A stretch of DNA of 64,000 nucleotides, from assembly GCF_021134715.1 (NCBI RefSeq), contig NC_060027.1:3224001-3288000 (forward strand), in the 5' to 3' direction. The notes beneath the pieces are model-generated. The model saw nothing but the letters and a program-made list of their open reading frames with translations. It ran no database searches and was not told the origin of the DNA. Positions within the stretch are counted from its first letter, which is position 1. Every line of letters starts with the position of its first letter. Source of the stretch: Daphnia pulex. Its lineage: Eukaryota > Arthropoda > Branchiopoda > Diplostraca > Daphniidae. This document shows, piece by piece, positions 26,433-41,000 of the stretch. Position numbers and translations under genes: made by a program.

Positions 26433-27620
26433 AATATAAGTGTCGTCTGCTTCGTTTTCGTTTCAATTTCTCGATTTCAATATTTCAAAGTTTCGAAAAG
26501 GAGACCAGGATCGGAGACTGAGATTTCAAACTTGTTTGGACGTGGATGCTCGAAAATAAAATTACATAAATGTGGTCGTCGTCATGTCAACTTCAGTGTC
26601 GCAGCTCTTCATGCTCTCCATGCTGTTTGGCAGGTAATACTTAGAATAAAAATGGGTTGACTATGGGAGCTTAAATAGAAGAGTTATGTGAATTTTTACT
26701 TCCTGACTATATAGCATTATTTATCCCCAAGTCAATGCAGGCAATTTGTTTGAGCACCATGTGTAACTTTTTCCTCTGTGCAGATTTGAGGCCTGAGCCA
26801 GCCATCGTAGCGGCAATAAAGTTTTGCTTGCGCTGGACCTCCAGTCATATGATTTGACTGATGACCTCCTGCCATCAATCACTGTTTTATCGCTCAGGTA
26901 ATCATTTTTGTTGCCTTTATTAACCTGTGTGTGACCTGCCAGATTTTTCAATGCATGACATGCATAAATGCAGTGTAGGCTATTACATGGTCACATGGAG
27001 ACCTTCCATTCTCCTGTTTATTAACAATTAGGGTATACCTTACAACTGTCTTATTTTAAACTTTTCCTTGCTTGTTTTTGTTTCTGTAAATATTTTTCGT
27101 AACTCTTTGATGAAATTTTCCATTTAGATAAACAGCATCCTGTTTCATTGGAGAAACTTCCAGTGTCGACCGAGTCAAGGATCCCTTCAATTCCCCTTTC
27201 TTTAAATGTCCTCGTGTATGCCCATGTGAATGTGGGTGTATTCACGAGGACTTCCTTTTCCCTTATTCCGTTTGATGGTGGATTCAACATTTCAGCGGAT
27301 GGATGGAGCAACTGACGAAGATGTCTGGCTGTGGATTTCCCAGGCTTAAAGGTAGGACAAATGCATCTCTTATTCTTCTTTTTTGACAATTTGGTGGCGT
27401 TTATTATCAATCGTTGTGGAGTTCGGAGTACGATTATTCCTGAGCAGTTGGCTGGAACTTGGTTTTCTCTTGCTGTTTTTGTTTTATCTCAGTCAGGGTT
27501 CATTCTATATCTCATTTGTAGAACGACTGCAGATCAGGCTTGTTTTTGTACCTCACAACTTTGTGGGTAGACGATTAAATTCAGAAATCTTTGAACTTGA
27601 AGCAGAGTGCAATTTGAACA
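26420..27620 (+). repeat. Dispersed gene-like family, copy 3 (right arm of inverted repeat)
   Basis: It is read on the plus strand. The promoter-proximal block (26440-26512) is followed by an exon-1 block with ATG at 26584, coding MSTSVSQLFMLSMLFG before the donor CAG|GTAATA. A middle block 26783-26897 has acceptor GTGCAG and donor GTAATC, and a third block 27128-27351 has acceptor TTTAG and donor AAAG|GTAGGA. Exon 1 could still act as a weak signal sequence, but all direct joins hit stops within a few codons. The block-3 Cys-rich frame starts VCPCECGCIHED, then breaks by an indel. The end near 27620 (TGAAGCAGAGTGCAA) mirrors the start of copy 2 near 25190 (TTGCACTTTGAAG). Confidence 0.7.
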
Positions 27621-30600
27621 ATTTTTTCCACCCAAGAGGGTCCATCAAGTTCGTAGTATCACGCTGATCGTCGTGGTCAGTCAAGCTAAAAGTAAAACAT
27701 TTGCACAACACCGGCAGATAAATACTTTTAGACCGAAACCCCCGTCATCTAATCAGACCCTCCGTGACCCTCTTGGAAGCCAAGAGAAGAAAGAATAAGA
27801 CGGACAGTGTTTCTAACCCCGATTGCGTGAGTGTGTATGCGCAAGTGGTTAGCGTGCCAGCGCTTATCCGCGTTGAACCGAAACATCTCTTCTTCTTTAG
27901 ATTCTTCATTTTTTTTTATTATTATTATTTGTTCTTTTGTCTGGAGTTGAGCGTGACCTGTACTCTCGGCTATCTTGATTTCACGTCCGCCTCTCTCTCT
28001 CTTGCCTTTTTCAAATATTTCCCGCCGTTCAGAATGTCAATGTGTTGGAAAAAAAATGTTGTTTGAATTATTCCATCGCTACAGAGTGCTCTCTACATAC
28101 ACAGCCATAGGCTGCGGGATAATATTTATTCCATTTCACATTTCTCCTTTTTACGCCCTCCTTTTCTCACGGCATTTTTTTACCCCAGCTTCAACATCGT
28201 TAGGTTCTCCTCCTCCTATAGAGAAGGGAGAACAAATTTATTGAACTGACGAGATGACAGCCGGTGTTAAAGCGCATCCCCTACAAAAGAAAATGTACGT
28301 GAAAGAATTTGTTTTTTCCCCCCTCGAAAAATAATTTTTGGTATTTTTTTATATTTTTAAGGATCGCTTTTTATGTCGCAATCGATCTCTCTTGCACGGG
28401 TGCGACCCTAAACTGATTTTCATGATTTTTTCTTTTCCTTAGGTTCTATACCCTTTTATTATTATTATTATTATAATAACGAAAAGGTTTAAAAGAAGAG
28501 AACGTCTTCATTATAATTTAGCTCTCATTTAAGGGGGGAGGCTTTTATAGACGTCCGTTTCTCCATCCCTCGTTTTAGCTCCCGCGTTTTTATTTCACGT
28601 TTACGACGAGACACACACACGAGTTATGGTTGGCGTGACGTAACGATCTTTATTATACATCCCCCATCTCTCCATCGTCCGCATCATCCCCTTTTTATCT
28701 TTCGTTTTTTTCTTTTTAATGAAGCGATATTCTTATTCCAGTTCTCTTATACTATACAGACATCCGTGAGTGCTGTATAGTAATAATAACACACGCGAGG
28801 AAATATTAAAGAAAAAGAAAAACGGGATGGTAGAGTACCCAAACACACACAAATGATTTGTCCGTTTTTCTTTCTCTCTCTAGCTTGGAATTTGTTTCTT
28901 TTTTATTGTTATATTTTTTCTTTAGATTTGTCTTACTCCCTCGTTTCAGAATACTTGAAAGAAACAACACACAAACGAAATAAAGTGACTCTTTATTTCC
29001 ATGGCTTGTATTTTTTCCCCCCCGACATGACCCCCATCCCTTTTTAAAATAGGAAGAAAAAAGCTTCTTTGAAGATTATACGATCGCCGTGATTGCTACA
29101 GATATATAGTATGTATGATTGCCTCCCTTTTTCTTCCGTCGTAGAAAGACGTAATAATAATAACAGGCTTTTCGTCATAATAATAAAAGAAAAGAGATGC
29201 TAGGGACTAGAGTATAGAGAGTAGATACAGACTACTTACCCCCGTTTGTCTTTTATTATTATTAGATAACCGCCCGGGAAATTTCAAAAAAAATAGGCAA
29301 TCAACCAAATTTGAAATTGCGCGTGTGTTTCTTTTTGTGTGTGGAATGTTTTCACGTGTGTGGGGGGTTGTACGTAACGTGCAAATAGATCTGTTACATA
29401 CCCCCCTCCATAGCATGGCTGTTACTCTATTATGCAATAACGTCTTTTTGTTTTTAATGTCTAATATAAAACAGAACGCGGAATTTGCGGTATACAAATT
29501 TTCCTTGCCACCGATGATTTATAATATTTGCATCAAACACACCCGCCAAAAATTGGGGACGACATCTCGCCGCGTCACTTTTTGTTACACGTAATCATAT
29601 ATATATAACTTTGGGAGTCGATCAAAATCAGGGCGGGTGCCGAGAGAACAAGGGAGGAGGTGGCGAATACATACTACGTGACATGTGTGTGTGTGCCGCA
29701 CTGGTTTGGTTGACGTCGTGTTATTATTCACAGGTTTTTCCACACACACAACACATTGTCCTCCACCACACATTTTTTTAAAAATGTCCCATTCAAAAGA
29801 AGTCTAGAAATTCTAGCCTACATATGTAGTACTATGCCGGGGGATCGTGGGGTACGTTATTATTATTGCATAAATCTGAGCTGCTGCTGCTGTGGGAATA
29901 TGAGAGATGAGATGTGTATTATAACTATAGTGTGTGTCTAACAGCGTGTGGCCTCCTCCTCTTCCACGGGCCGTGTAACATCCGACGGTGCATCACACAC
30001 ATACTCGAGCTAGGAGGCCCTTCCCTTTTTAAAAAATCTCATAAAGATTGGCATCGCAACCGAGATTAAACACAAGAGAATGTAGGCTAGTTCACGCAGC
30101 TTGACTAGTCATGTGTGCAAACTCAGACACACTGCTATACTGACATGGCACTCGCTAGCTAGACGGGCCAAAAATGGTTTCGACATGACGCCATATCCAT
30201 GTATCTCCCGGCTGGTCTATCATCTAGGAGACGAAACAAATGTAATATCTAACTGTTCATTTTTCTTTTCTTGGCGGTCGTGTGTGTGTGTTGAAAGACA
30301 ATCGCAATAGAGAGATGTCAATGTTTCTCATCATCTCTATTTACACACGCCCCCGTTTAAGCCAATTTCTTTCTATGGGGGCCCCGCCAAAACGTTGCCA
30401 TAGATCTCGCTGATGTAATAGTCGACCTGGATTTGTGTGTGCCTTACACACGCTCGGCTGTGCGGTTGATGGCGAATCAGAGCGGGTTGATTGACAATGG
30501 GCCCGATAGAAGAATGGAACTGTGGAGGCGCATGTGCTGTGTAGAGGAATAAGGTCATCGATCTAATCATCGAGCGTTTGTTCAATATAGGCGGCACCAG

Positions 30601-33600
30601 TTGGGCGCGCTACATTTCCAAAAGCTCTCCCAGCCGAACCAACAGTGATGTACAGACGCGAGTCTCTCATTTGGTTTCCCCTGGTGATAGGAAAAGGCCA
30701 TTTCCGTAGCTTTTGTCCTTATTCAAATGCACCAGCCAATAACACACAGGAGAGTCTAATAATGTGTAGGCACTCTCTCTTCTTTGACTGCTGCTTTACT
30801 TCTTCCATTCTTATTCGTTATATAGAACTGCCGAGTGCCGACTGATTTGATGGCTCCGTGCGGTGTGTGCTTTTTCCCTAATGGCTCATTGTTCGCACCG
30901 AGAATGAACAACAAAAAAAAAGGGAGTCAAGAAACTTCTTTCGGTGCTGGGGGTATTGTAGATATATATCTAAGGTAATAGCAGCGCACGAACTATATAA
31001 CATACTACCGGTCTATCTCTCCGGTTGTGTGTGTTTCTATCCGGTTTTCCTTTTTATTTTTGGGACACTTTCTGCGCTCGGTTGGCTCTCTATTTTTGTC
31101 TATTTTTATAGAACTCAATTTCTTATATTTTTTAAAAAATTTTTGGCCAGATTCTTTTTTGGTTATATGCGCGCGCGGTTGTGTTCAATTTTTTTTTTTG
31201 TTCAGGTGAAAAACATGCTGTCGGGTTGATGTGAACATGTAGGTCTATATGTACTTTGGTCCGCCGCCGCTGGAATGTCTTAACTGTTACATATATATAT
31301 CTCACTGTGGGCTTGTCTCAATTTCTTTTTCGGGCGACCGAGATTCTCTCTCGGTCCACCTCAATTGATATGCCCGATCCGGTTTAGCACCTTTACGCTC
31401 CGTCTCTCATCACCTGCTGTATAGTATAGGATTTTTACCGTGATTTTCTTTTAGCTTTTCAGATTTTTGTCGAGAGGTTTTTTATAGTGTAACCTACGGA
31501 GCGTAATATACTTTATGGGAAAGAGAGTGTGTTAACCTATTAGCTTTCATCAGCCGATGCGCATTTCTCTCTCTCAGTTTTAGATGTGTGTACATCCCGC
31601 TGGTTCTTCCTCTTCCTTCTTTTTTTATTCGATCGAAAATTGGGTCGTTGATGAGAGAGAAAAGGCAATCACAAAATATAAAAGAGTCAGCCAGTGAATA
31701 TAAAATGATCAAAATGTCATTTCGGTTTTTTTTTTTTTAAATTTTCCAAAATAGCTTATTATTATTTTTGTCGCCGGGATTTTAATTACTTTTATGTATA
31801 AACAAGAATGACATCGTTAAAAAAAACTGCGTGGAATAAAGAACAGGAACATTATCGAGCTATTTTGTTTTTTTTTCGGGGTTAATACTTTTTGGTTGTT
31901 GTTGCCTAATGTGTTATCGCATCAATTGCTGGCAAGTCTAAATATATGTACGTGCGCATATATGAACCAACTCAATTTCTGATGGCATCAGTTGTGAAAT
32001 GGTTAAAAACTAAATACAGTCGCTGAAATTCCCACCGGATGAATCATTTTGTTTTCGGTTGCGTTTCCTATTGTATTTCCATTCAAGGATCGACGGAATA
32101 GTTTTGGCCAAAAAATAACCAAAAAACCAACGGGACTTTTGGATATTTTTTTTGGCGACTATACTATACGACTGTGACGTCATTTTAGGCAGCGCAATCG
32201 AATGGCGATGCGGATGAACGAACTTTATTTTTTGGGGGGATGGAAGAAATATTATTACATTAAGCGCTTTTGTTAGATTCTTTTTTTGGTTAGCAAAACA
32301 TTTGAATATAAGGAAATAATCGCACATAAAAAAAGAATGTAATATCAGCCAGTCGTTGATGATGATGATTCGTATGGAATATTCGCATTTAGCATATCAG
32401 CAACAAACAAGTGTATAGACTTGTATAGAATCGAGCCAGAGACTCTCTGTTGGGCTATAATAAATGTCCATTTTCTTTTTTCTCTTTTTTCTCTGGCCAA
32501 TTCTGGGAAAAGGTCAACTCTTAAAAAGAGACTCTCCACCATGCACGTACGGTCGTATATTTCAAGACAGTGCGCCGCTGTCAGCTTGGTATATTATGTG
32601 CATTAGTCCTTCTCCTCCGACGGAATAAGAATAACTAAAACGAAGAAAAGAAAAGAAAAAAGGCTGCTGTAGGCAAATATGTGTGTGTATGTGTGACTTG
32701 GTCGTTTTTTTTTGCGCTGGGTGCCTATATACTCTGTGATGTGAATGATGTCACGTCTAGCCAGAATAAGAGAGACGTGGATAGATAAACATGAGCATAA
32801 AACAGCATGACACCTTCATCATCAAGCGCCGCACAATAAGTGACATCGTTTCGACCGGCCCAAAAAAATTTGGCTAGACCAGCACACATGTCCTTATATG
32901 TGGGAAGAAATGCCAAAAGATATTTAATTCAAATGTTGGCACTCATTCTCTTTCCCCTATCCTACTATGACGGATATGGCACCCACAGCCTAGATTGTAC
33001 ATTCTCTTGTAACTTTAATATAGCCACGAAAGTCGCCGACAAAAGTTTTCTTTTTGGTCGTAATTATTCTGGCTCCTTCATTTGTTTCTCCGCCACTTTT
33101 TGATGTGTGTTTGCCCTTATTTAATTAAGTACGAGTTATATGTGTCTACCGATTACGTGTATGTACACCGCTCTATACCCAATGAGAATACCGGCAAGTG
33201 TAGAGGCTATTAATAAAAGTCTCTTGTGGGCTCTAAAAGGGTGAAGAGGTCAATCTTTTTTCTCCCCCCTTGCGTGTTGTATATCAGACGCTGGTGAAAG
33301 ATGCCGACGTCATCCACAACAGGCGCGCTGCCGTTTTTCCATTCAATTATAAAATGAAATAGGAAGGAAACCCCACCAAAAAACAAAACAAAATAATAAT
33401 TTCTGAATTTTTTGGACAAGGTAATTTGTGTGCAAGGGGAAAAAAAAAATCCCACTCCAATTCATTCTGACTGAGCCTGGGAATCAATAAAGTAACAGCA
33501 CTTTACGCAATTTCATTTCTTTAAAAATGGCGGGCTTTTCGAAAAAAAAATGTCCGACATCAATTGTCTCTCTCCCGAAAAAAAAAAAAAATGCCACGTA

Positions 33601-36600
33601 CTATAGCCGAAGAAAGTACCGCAATATGACACACAAGTTTATTGAGGGCCAACTGACAAAAAATAAAAAACTGTTAAAAACTATTAGAAAAACTAAAATT
33701 CCGAAAGAAAAGTGGGAAGGAGAGCCGTTCGTTTGACGTTCGACACAAGACAAAATTTCCTTTTGTTTGTTCCGCGTTCGCCGAGCTGATGGGTGGTGTA
33801 TTAGCTACAACATGTAACACTGAACATTTCCGTCAGCCCCCACCGAAAAAAGGGTCCCCATATTGAACACACCGTGTAATCTCCGGCCATTTCAGAGTTG
33901 GTTTTTTTAGTAGATAGACAAATAACTGGCGACAAAATAATGGGCCAAAAAAGTGAAATAAAGAAGAGAAACAAAAGAATAATAGAAAAAATGTACGAAT
34001 GTGACGCCCATCCAACGGAAAAAAGAAAATGGAATCTCGCTTATGTAACAAACGTGAATATCATACAAGAAATAAGCGCCTTATTATAAATAGGAGAGCC
34101 GTAGGAAAACTTGTAATTTGCTGGTTTGAAACTCATATATGCATAGATAGATATTATTATTGTTATTACTATCATGGAGAGAAAAAAAAACAAGCCCATC
34201 GCAGAGCCCACCAGTGTGTCGTCATTTTCTTTCTCCTTTTGGTTGTTTTCTTTTTATTAATCATTCAATTGAAACGGGTCTTCTTCTTCTTCTGCTAGTC
34301 GTTTGAAAGAGCTACCCATTTCCTTGTTACAATGTCTGATGTTGTGTAGTATAGCCGTCGCCTCTTTTGTTTGGCATCGATTATTCGATAGGAACCTGTT
34401 TGAAAGTGAATGACGTCTACCTGCCTAACATGTTCGATAGACGTGCCGGAATATTGTATAGACGTCATAAAACCAAAACAAGGTGCGTGGATATATGGCA
34501 GTTCAGCCGGACGTTATTTTTTAATGAGCGCATCCGGACGAAACATTTTTGGTTGTCTCTTTCCGGGCCGTCATCATCTCGAATGACTTTTGAACTTTTT
34601 TTTTCTATTTTTTTAAACGCTTCACCTATAACATATCCAGCGCGGATGAACCGTATCCGAGATGAAACGACGCGCCCCAATATTATTTTGTTTTTTTTCG
34701 GGAATTTCATTCGGAACTTTTTTTTCCGTTTCGCCAATGTGCCGTAAAGAACCGAAAAGAGCAACAGGTGGTCCGATTGTTTTACGCACGGCAGTCTGGA
34801 AGACTTCCGGACTCAATTTGTACCTCCCCCCCTCCCCTCCCAAACATTCTTAAAATAAATATCCAGGATCTAAATTAAAAGAAAGCGATTTCTCATTTTG
34901 TGTTTTTTCCAAAAAAATTTATTATTTCGTCCAATTTTATTTTCTGCGGGACTTGTGCGTGTTGAGCTCAGAGGCCTCTCTGCCGATATGCCGTTGCACA
35001 CGTGTGTGTGTGTAGAGAAGGGAGGGGGGGGGGAATATAATATGTATAACGCGTGTGTCTTTTTTACCGAACCGGGTCAACACCTAGCCGCAAGGTATAT
35101 TATACCATCCGAGCAAGAAACGGAGGGCTCTTCTATAGGGCTGGCTATATGCTTACATACATTCTCGTTCCGTTGCCAAAGAAATTATAGGTACACGTCC
35201 GTGCCCAGCACACAGCGGTCGGGAGAGAGAGAGGAAAAAAGGACCTAGACAACATAAGAGACGATGATAATGTTTTTTTTGTTTACCTGTTATATATGTA
35301 TGTGTGTAAGAAACGCACCTGATTATTAAGATTAGACCCCCAAAAAATGGTTGCGTAAATTTTCTTACCGGAACTTGTGACAAGTGCAACCGACCGAAAA
35401 TTGGCATCCAGGTATTTAGGACTCGTCCCGAAAAGAATCCATACATTTACAGATATGGAGGATATATTAAGATTGACCCGCGCAATTTAGATAGACTGTA
35501 TATATACGATCTGTTATATTGTTTGGCTAGAGTCGTTTTCATTTTTAAGGATAGTATGGCACTTGTTGTAATACGAGTTAATTTCTTTTATTTCTACTTC
35601 AAACTGTTTCCTTTTGTCATTTTATGGACCTTAACATCTTTTTCTTTTTCACGTGTGTTCTATCCCGTTTAACGTGTTGATCGTTACAAGCACAAGTTGT
35701 TATGGCGAAATGGTATATTTGGGCCTTGGGCTATGCAATTGGGAAGAAAAAACGACAGGAACTTGTTCCTTTCAAGTCGAAAAGAAAAATGTAACAAAAT
35801 GAAGCGTTACCGGCTGATTATTATAACAGCACTTTGGCACCGGAACCGGTTGCTGTGTTGCCTATTGAATGGGATGTACACCTATACACATCCCGCGCGT
35901 TCAAAAAAAAAAATAACACATAGCACCCGGTTTGTGCTGCTTGTAACATTCCAAAAATGTTTTCCACACCGAAAACATATTTTTATTTCCTTCCTTTTTT
36001 CTCTCTCGTCGTAACTGTAAAACGTCAAGTGTAAGTTTTTTTTGTGTTTGGCCCGAAGGAGAAGAAGAGAAACAAAACAAGGGCGCAAATTTCGCTACTG
36101 ATAATCACACATTCCGGCGCTATTCCGGCCGTTTTTATTTTTTTTATTTGTTGTTCCGGAAGTGACCGAACGCTATAAATAAACATTATTATTATAAAAG
36201 GCCGTGTGTTGGTATATATATAAAATAGCCTGCAGGGTTGGTATATTTCTTAAGCGAGGGGCTACTGGTGTATGTGTATACGTGCCATATCCTTCACCTT
36301 TCATTTGATTCATAAAAGAAACGGTGAAAATGACCAGCAAAACGGAAGGGTTAATTTACTGCGTTTACTGCCTTCAGACTTTTCTCTTTTTAATGTTTTT
36401 TGGGGGGGATAAGAATGGGAAAAAAACAAAAGAATAAGAAAGGGGGTGTGTGTGAAGATAGGCAAAGAGATGAGCGTACGGAAGACTGGCGGCGGAATTC
36501 CTTCCTTCTCTCAAGATCGTAAAAAAATCAAATAAGAACGAAACTATACAGTCACGCTGCTGCTGGATCTTGTCCTATGTAGACGTGCAGCAGTAGTACA

Positions 36601-37966
36601 TGTAGACTGTATATAGCCCTATACCCTTTTCGTCTGAGCAACAGCAGGTTGTTGTTTTTGTGCTGTGCCTGTTGTAATCTTTTTTTACGAGACATTTAAT
36701 CTTCCGAGATTTTTACGACGTTGCTCATCAGACTCATTTTTTGAAAGACAAAAAAATTTTTCCTTTTACTCCTAGCGGCTGCTGCTGTATAGACGCTTCC
36801 GGTCCCGCGTTTAATATGACGTACCAGTTCTTTTTTTTCCCGGCCGTTTTTTTTTCCGTCTTATATTTTTCTAAATTCAATTTTTTCGTATACATCGATT
36901 GAATTGGGGGTGTATTACGTGTACACAGTATAGGCCCCGGCGATGATTTCCCCCCATCGATGACGCAACTTTTCTTTCGATTGGGCGTGAGCGTGAATCA
37001 TCACCAGAGAGACCGACCGACCGAATGGAATAAACCAAAAATATAGCTTGTTCCCCTCTCTTATACTCTTGACGTCGTCATCATCATAATAATCATCACG
37101 GCAGCAGTCATCATCATCATCTTATGTACATCGTATGTACTCTATAGAGAGAATATAGCGTGACCCACATTTTTCCTTGGGCCGCGCGCGTTTTGGACGG
37201 GTGCTACTATAGCCGACGACCTCCGACCCCCCTGTTCACTTCTCTCTCTCTCTCCCCCTTTTCTTATTTTTATTTCTTTCCCCCTCCATCTCCTTTTGAT
37301 TTCTTTTTCATCATCATCAAAACAGCGGCAGAAAAAACTTTTATTTTTTCCGGGTGGAAATGGGTCCGACGAGTTTAAATTGCCCGCCCCGTTTCATTCA
37401 ACGGTTCGGCGCATGTGCCGCTAATTGTTCCATTTCCGCGCCAGACACACACACACGGAATGTTTCCTTCACGAGAAAATTGTCGACTACAGAAAAATAG
37501 ACACACAACGGACCTGTCGCGCTTACATCACCCGAGGGCAACAATTGGCAATCGTCCAGAGGTCACGCGGGGAAGAATCGATCGTGAGCGATTGGCCGAG
37601 TCCAGCATTTTCGAGCCTGGTATAGACGAGAACTAAGATCTTTTTGTTTGGCGATTGACAACAGGCAACTTGTTATTCTTTTCCGGTTTGATGGCAGACG
37701 CGATGTGTAGTGTCGAATCGTGAAAAAACAAAAAGCCAAACATTTTGTTTTTCTTATGTGTGTGTCTCTCAGTATATATATGGCCATGACATAACGCAGT
37801 CGACCTGATTGGAAAATCTTCGTTTTCGTCTAATGGTTCAAAAGAAACAAGAAAAAAGATAACCTGTGTTTGTGAACAGAAAAGAAGAGCAGCCCAATAA
37901 AATTCCCAACAACCGCCACCAAAAAAAAAAAGAAATAAAAAGAAAACAAATTCGAAATGTTTCACG

Positions 37967-38014
37967 AAGAAGAAGAAGCTCGCGTTCATACGCGGAAGAA
38001 GAAGAAGAAGAAGA
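37967..38014. repeat. Interrupted (GAA)n purine tract
   Basis: Two GAA runs separated by about 20 bases; the long homopurine strand could form triplex structures. Confidence 0.75.
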
Positions 38015-41000
38015 GAGAGGTGAATACATCAGTGTGTTGTTGGGTTGAGTCTTATTCTTTATGCAAGTGACCCACTTTTCCTGTAGAGGTTGGCCGTTGC
38101 GCCTTTCCACCTGCTCGCCCGCGTCCCTCACAGCCCTTTGACTTTTGCCTCTTCATATTTTTCTATAGCCATCGCTCTTTTATTTTAAGGGGGGGCTAGC
38201 TGGATAGAGGTGCAGCAATGGGAGAGAGAAAAAGAACATGGATGGTTCTCTCTGCATCTGGAAATTTATTGAAGAGAGACACAGCCATTTCTTTGGCTAT
38301 TCTTTCTTCTATTTACCCGCTGGCCGCCGTGTGTGCTGTTGCTGGCGGCCGCATACCTTCACAATGAGCCACAACGTGTATATCTCTTTTCTTCTTCTTT
38401 CTTCCGTCATCTTTTTTCTATTGCCTTTTCTCTTTCATCCGCAGGGTTATTTTCAAAAAAAGATGAAATAAACCTTTGTTCCTTTGATTCTTTTTTTCAG
38501 GGGGTCGTTACATAATTGGCCGTGTTACAGCAGTAGACAAATGTGGCCCACATTCTCTTTTTAATTTTTTTATAAATCTGCGCAATTGCACAAATGAGAA
38601 GAAAAGCGGGAATCATCATATATAGAAAGGGCGGTGATATCTAATTCTTCATTTTGATTTGCATATGATTGGATGAAGAATCTGGAGGGAAAAGTCGTGC
38701 CGAGCAGATTCTTTTTTCTTGCGTTACACGGGGTAAAAACCTATATATCTATAGCTAATAATCATATCTCTGTGGCGATTGGGCGCAGATGAGATTTCCC
38801 AATTTGATGATGATGGGGGGAGCCAGCCCTAGATCATGATCTCTCGCCCGATCGAAACACTGGATAGAAAAAAAGTTACTTACAAAAGGAGCGCTGAAAA
38901 AGATCGTTATCGCTGGTTTTTCTCCTTTTTTTCCAGCTTGTACTATGTGCCATTATTTGTTTGAATTTCAGATAAGCTGATCGAGTGTATCGATCTTGCG
39001 CTCTCCTATGTATTATATTCTTCTTCTTCCACATCATCATCATCGTCTATGATGGACTCCAAAAGATTTGCCGACAAACGATCTGCCGTGTATTATTTGA
39101 CATGAATGGCTCCGAGCGCACAGCATGTTGATTATTATTAGCCCATAGACCCAGAGTGTTGTTAATGTTTCTTATACCTTGGCTGAGCCAATATAATACG
39201 TATATATATTTTCAACTTTTCGATTCTATTCGCTATATCGTATTCATATGCAGTTTTGAACCCCCCTTGTTATTATTGGCTCGTGTCTGCTGTTGGTGTT
39301 GAAACATTTTCTACTTTTTGATTTGATTGGCGTGATGGTCGATCTCGTTCCGAATCGTTATTATTTCAAACATGGCGCTTCTTCTTCTTTTTGAATGCTA
39401 CATTGCGCGAAAATGGGCGTTTCCCAATTGATTCCCGATTGAATTTTCATTATGACGCCATTCAAAAAGAAAATGAATCGAGACCAGATGAGCTCCGATA
39501 TGATTTTTTGTTCTTTCAAGTCATCACGTTTCGAACGGTGTTGCTGGAATATTATATCTAAGGCGCTATGGAGCCTCGAGGCTAAAAATTCAATCCTGTT
39601 GCATGAATCCAGAAGAGCGTGTTATCCTCTTTCGCACCCAGCAAGTCGGTCTAAATGAAATGGTGGCAAGATTCAATTCCAGTCTAACCGGATCGTTGAA
39701 CTGTGAAACCTTTTCAGAAAAGAATCTTGGCGCTCTATTGAAATTTCAAAAAAAGAATAAAAGATTGAAACAAACTATAAAATACCAAACATGTCTGGGT
39801 GTCTGTCTATATATTCGATTCTTGCTGGAGATATAAGGAAAAATTCAAACCCAGAAAACGAATATAAACTCAACCACCAAACATTTCCAAATTGAAATCT
39901 TATAGACGTTAGCTAACAATAACTGATGAGGGACTTTTTTTTTTATTATTTCATCTCATTCGTCTATAATGAGTCAAAACGTTGGGGGGTCTTTGAGTCC
40001 CCGGCTGACTCGAACGATTTTCAATGGCCGTCCAATCAGTAAAAAATAATAATAATAAACTTGAAGAGGAAAAAAGAAAAGAAATCAAGGGGAGAAATAG
40101 TTTTTGAAACGAGCGCTCCGTTAGATTAACAAGATGTCCGTTATATTAAATTCCCGTGTTGTGTGTAAAATACGGAAAAAGGGGGAATTGTTACCCCCGT
40201 AAGTTTGATATTGTGTACACCATTCTTATTACTTGCGGGGGCGTTGGTCTTCTTCTTCTATCTTCGGTCAACTGGGACACGAAAATAAAAATAATTATCT
40301 TATAGACCGCCGAGCAGTCTTATACATCCTAAAAGGACATAAAGCTGTCAGTTTCCTCTAGACATTTCTTGAGCCGATATTATATGACGTGAGCTATACA
40401 TTAGATGTTGCGTAGAATCGAATGTATAACCCGGGAGGGATGTAATAGGAGGCACCCGTTGTGGTCTGCGCTCGCGCCGCTGTCATTTTCTTAGAATATT
40501 TTTTAAAAAACTTTTGTGTCTACTCGGTCGCCCACCCCTTCCTGTGTAGTGTGTGTGAGGTGTTACATACACGCACACATTCTTGGTAAGTGAACGAGGG
40601 AATTCACGGGATAAAAGGTATATACCGCTACCCCCGAACGAAAAAAGGAAAAATCAAAATGGTTCAACTGAACGAAAAAGGCGACCGATCGCCCGGTCGC
40701 CCACCCGTGTCCTCCACGGGCGATACGCTTTAGGCCCAGTCCGTATTATAGCTATACACTACATAGTGTACCTATGTACAGTACATGGAAAAGCAACCGT
40801 GAGAAAAGCCTCACCACTTTTACATGATTACGCATAGAGAAGACAATACGCAGCAGGTAGGACGTGCTGCCAAGCTATATTGCCCACCACGGACTATATG
40901 CTGGCGGAGTGACCATGTTGTAGTGTACAGCTAGACACTTGTATATTAGATCGGACCCGACGAGAAAGCATCGCCCTCCTATGTGTCCAGTCCCAAAAAG

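Noticed and set aside
40580..40615. CTTGG...GAATTCAC string, partly resembling miR-263
   Set aside because: The seed is not intact and no hairpin partner is visible.
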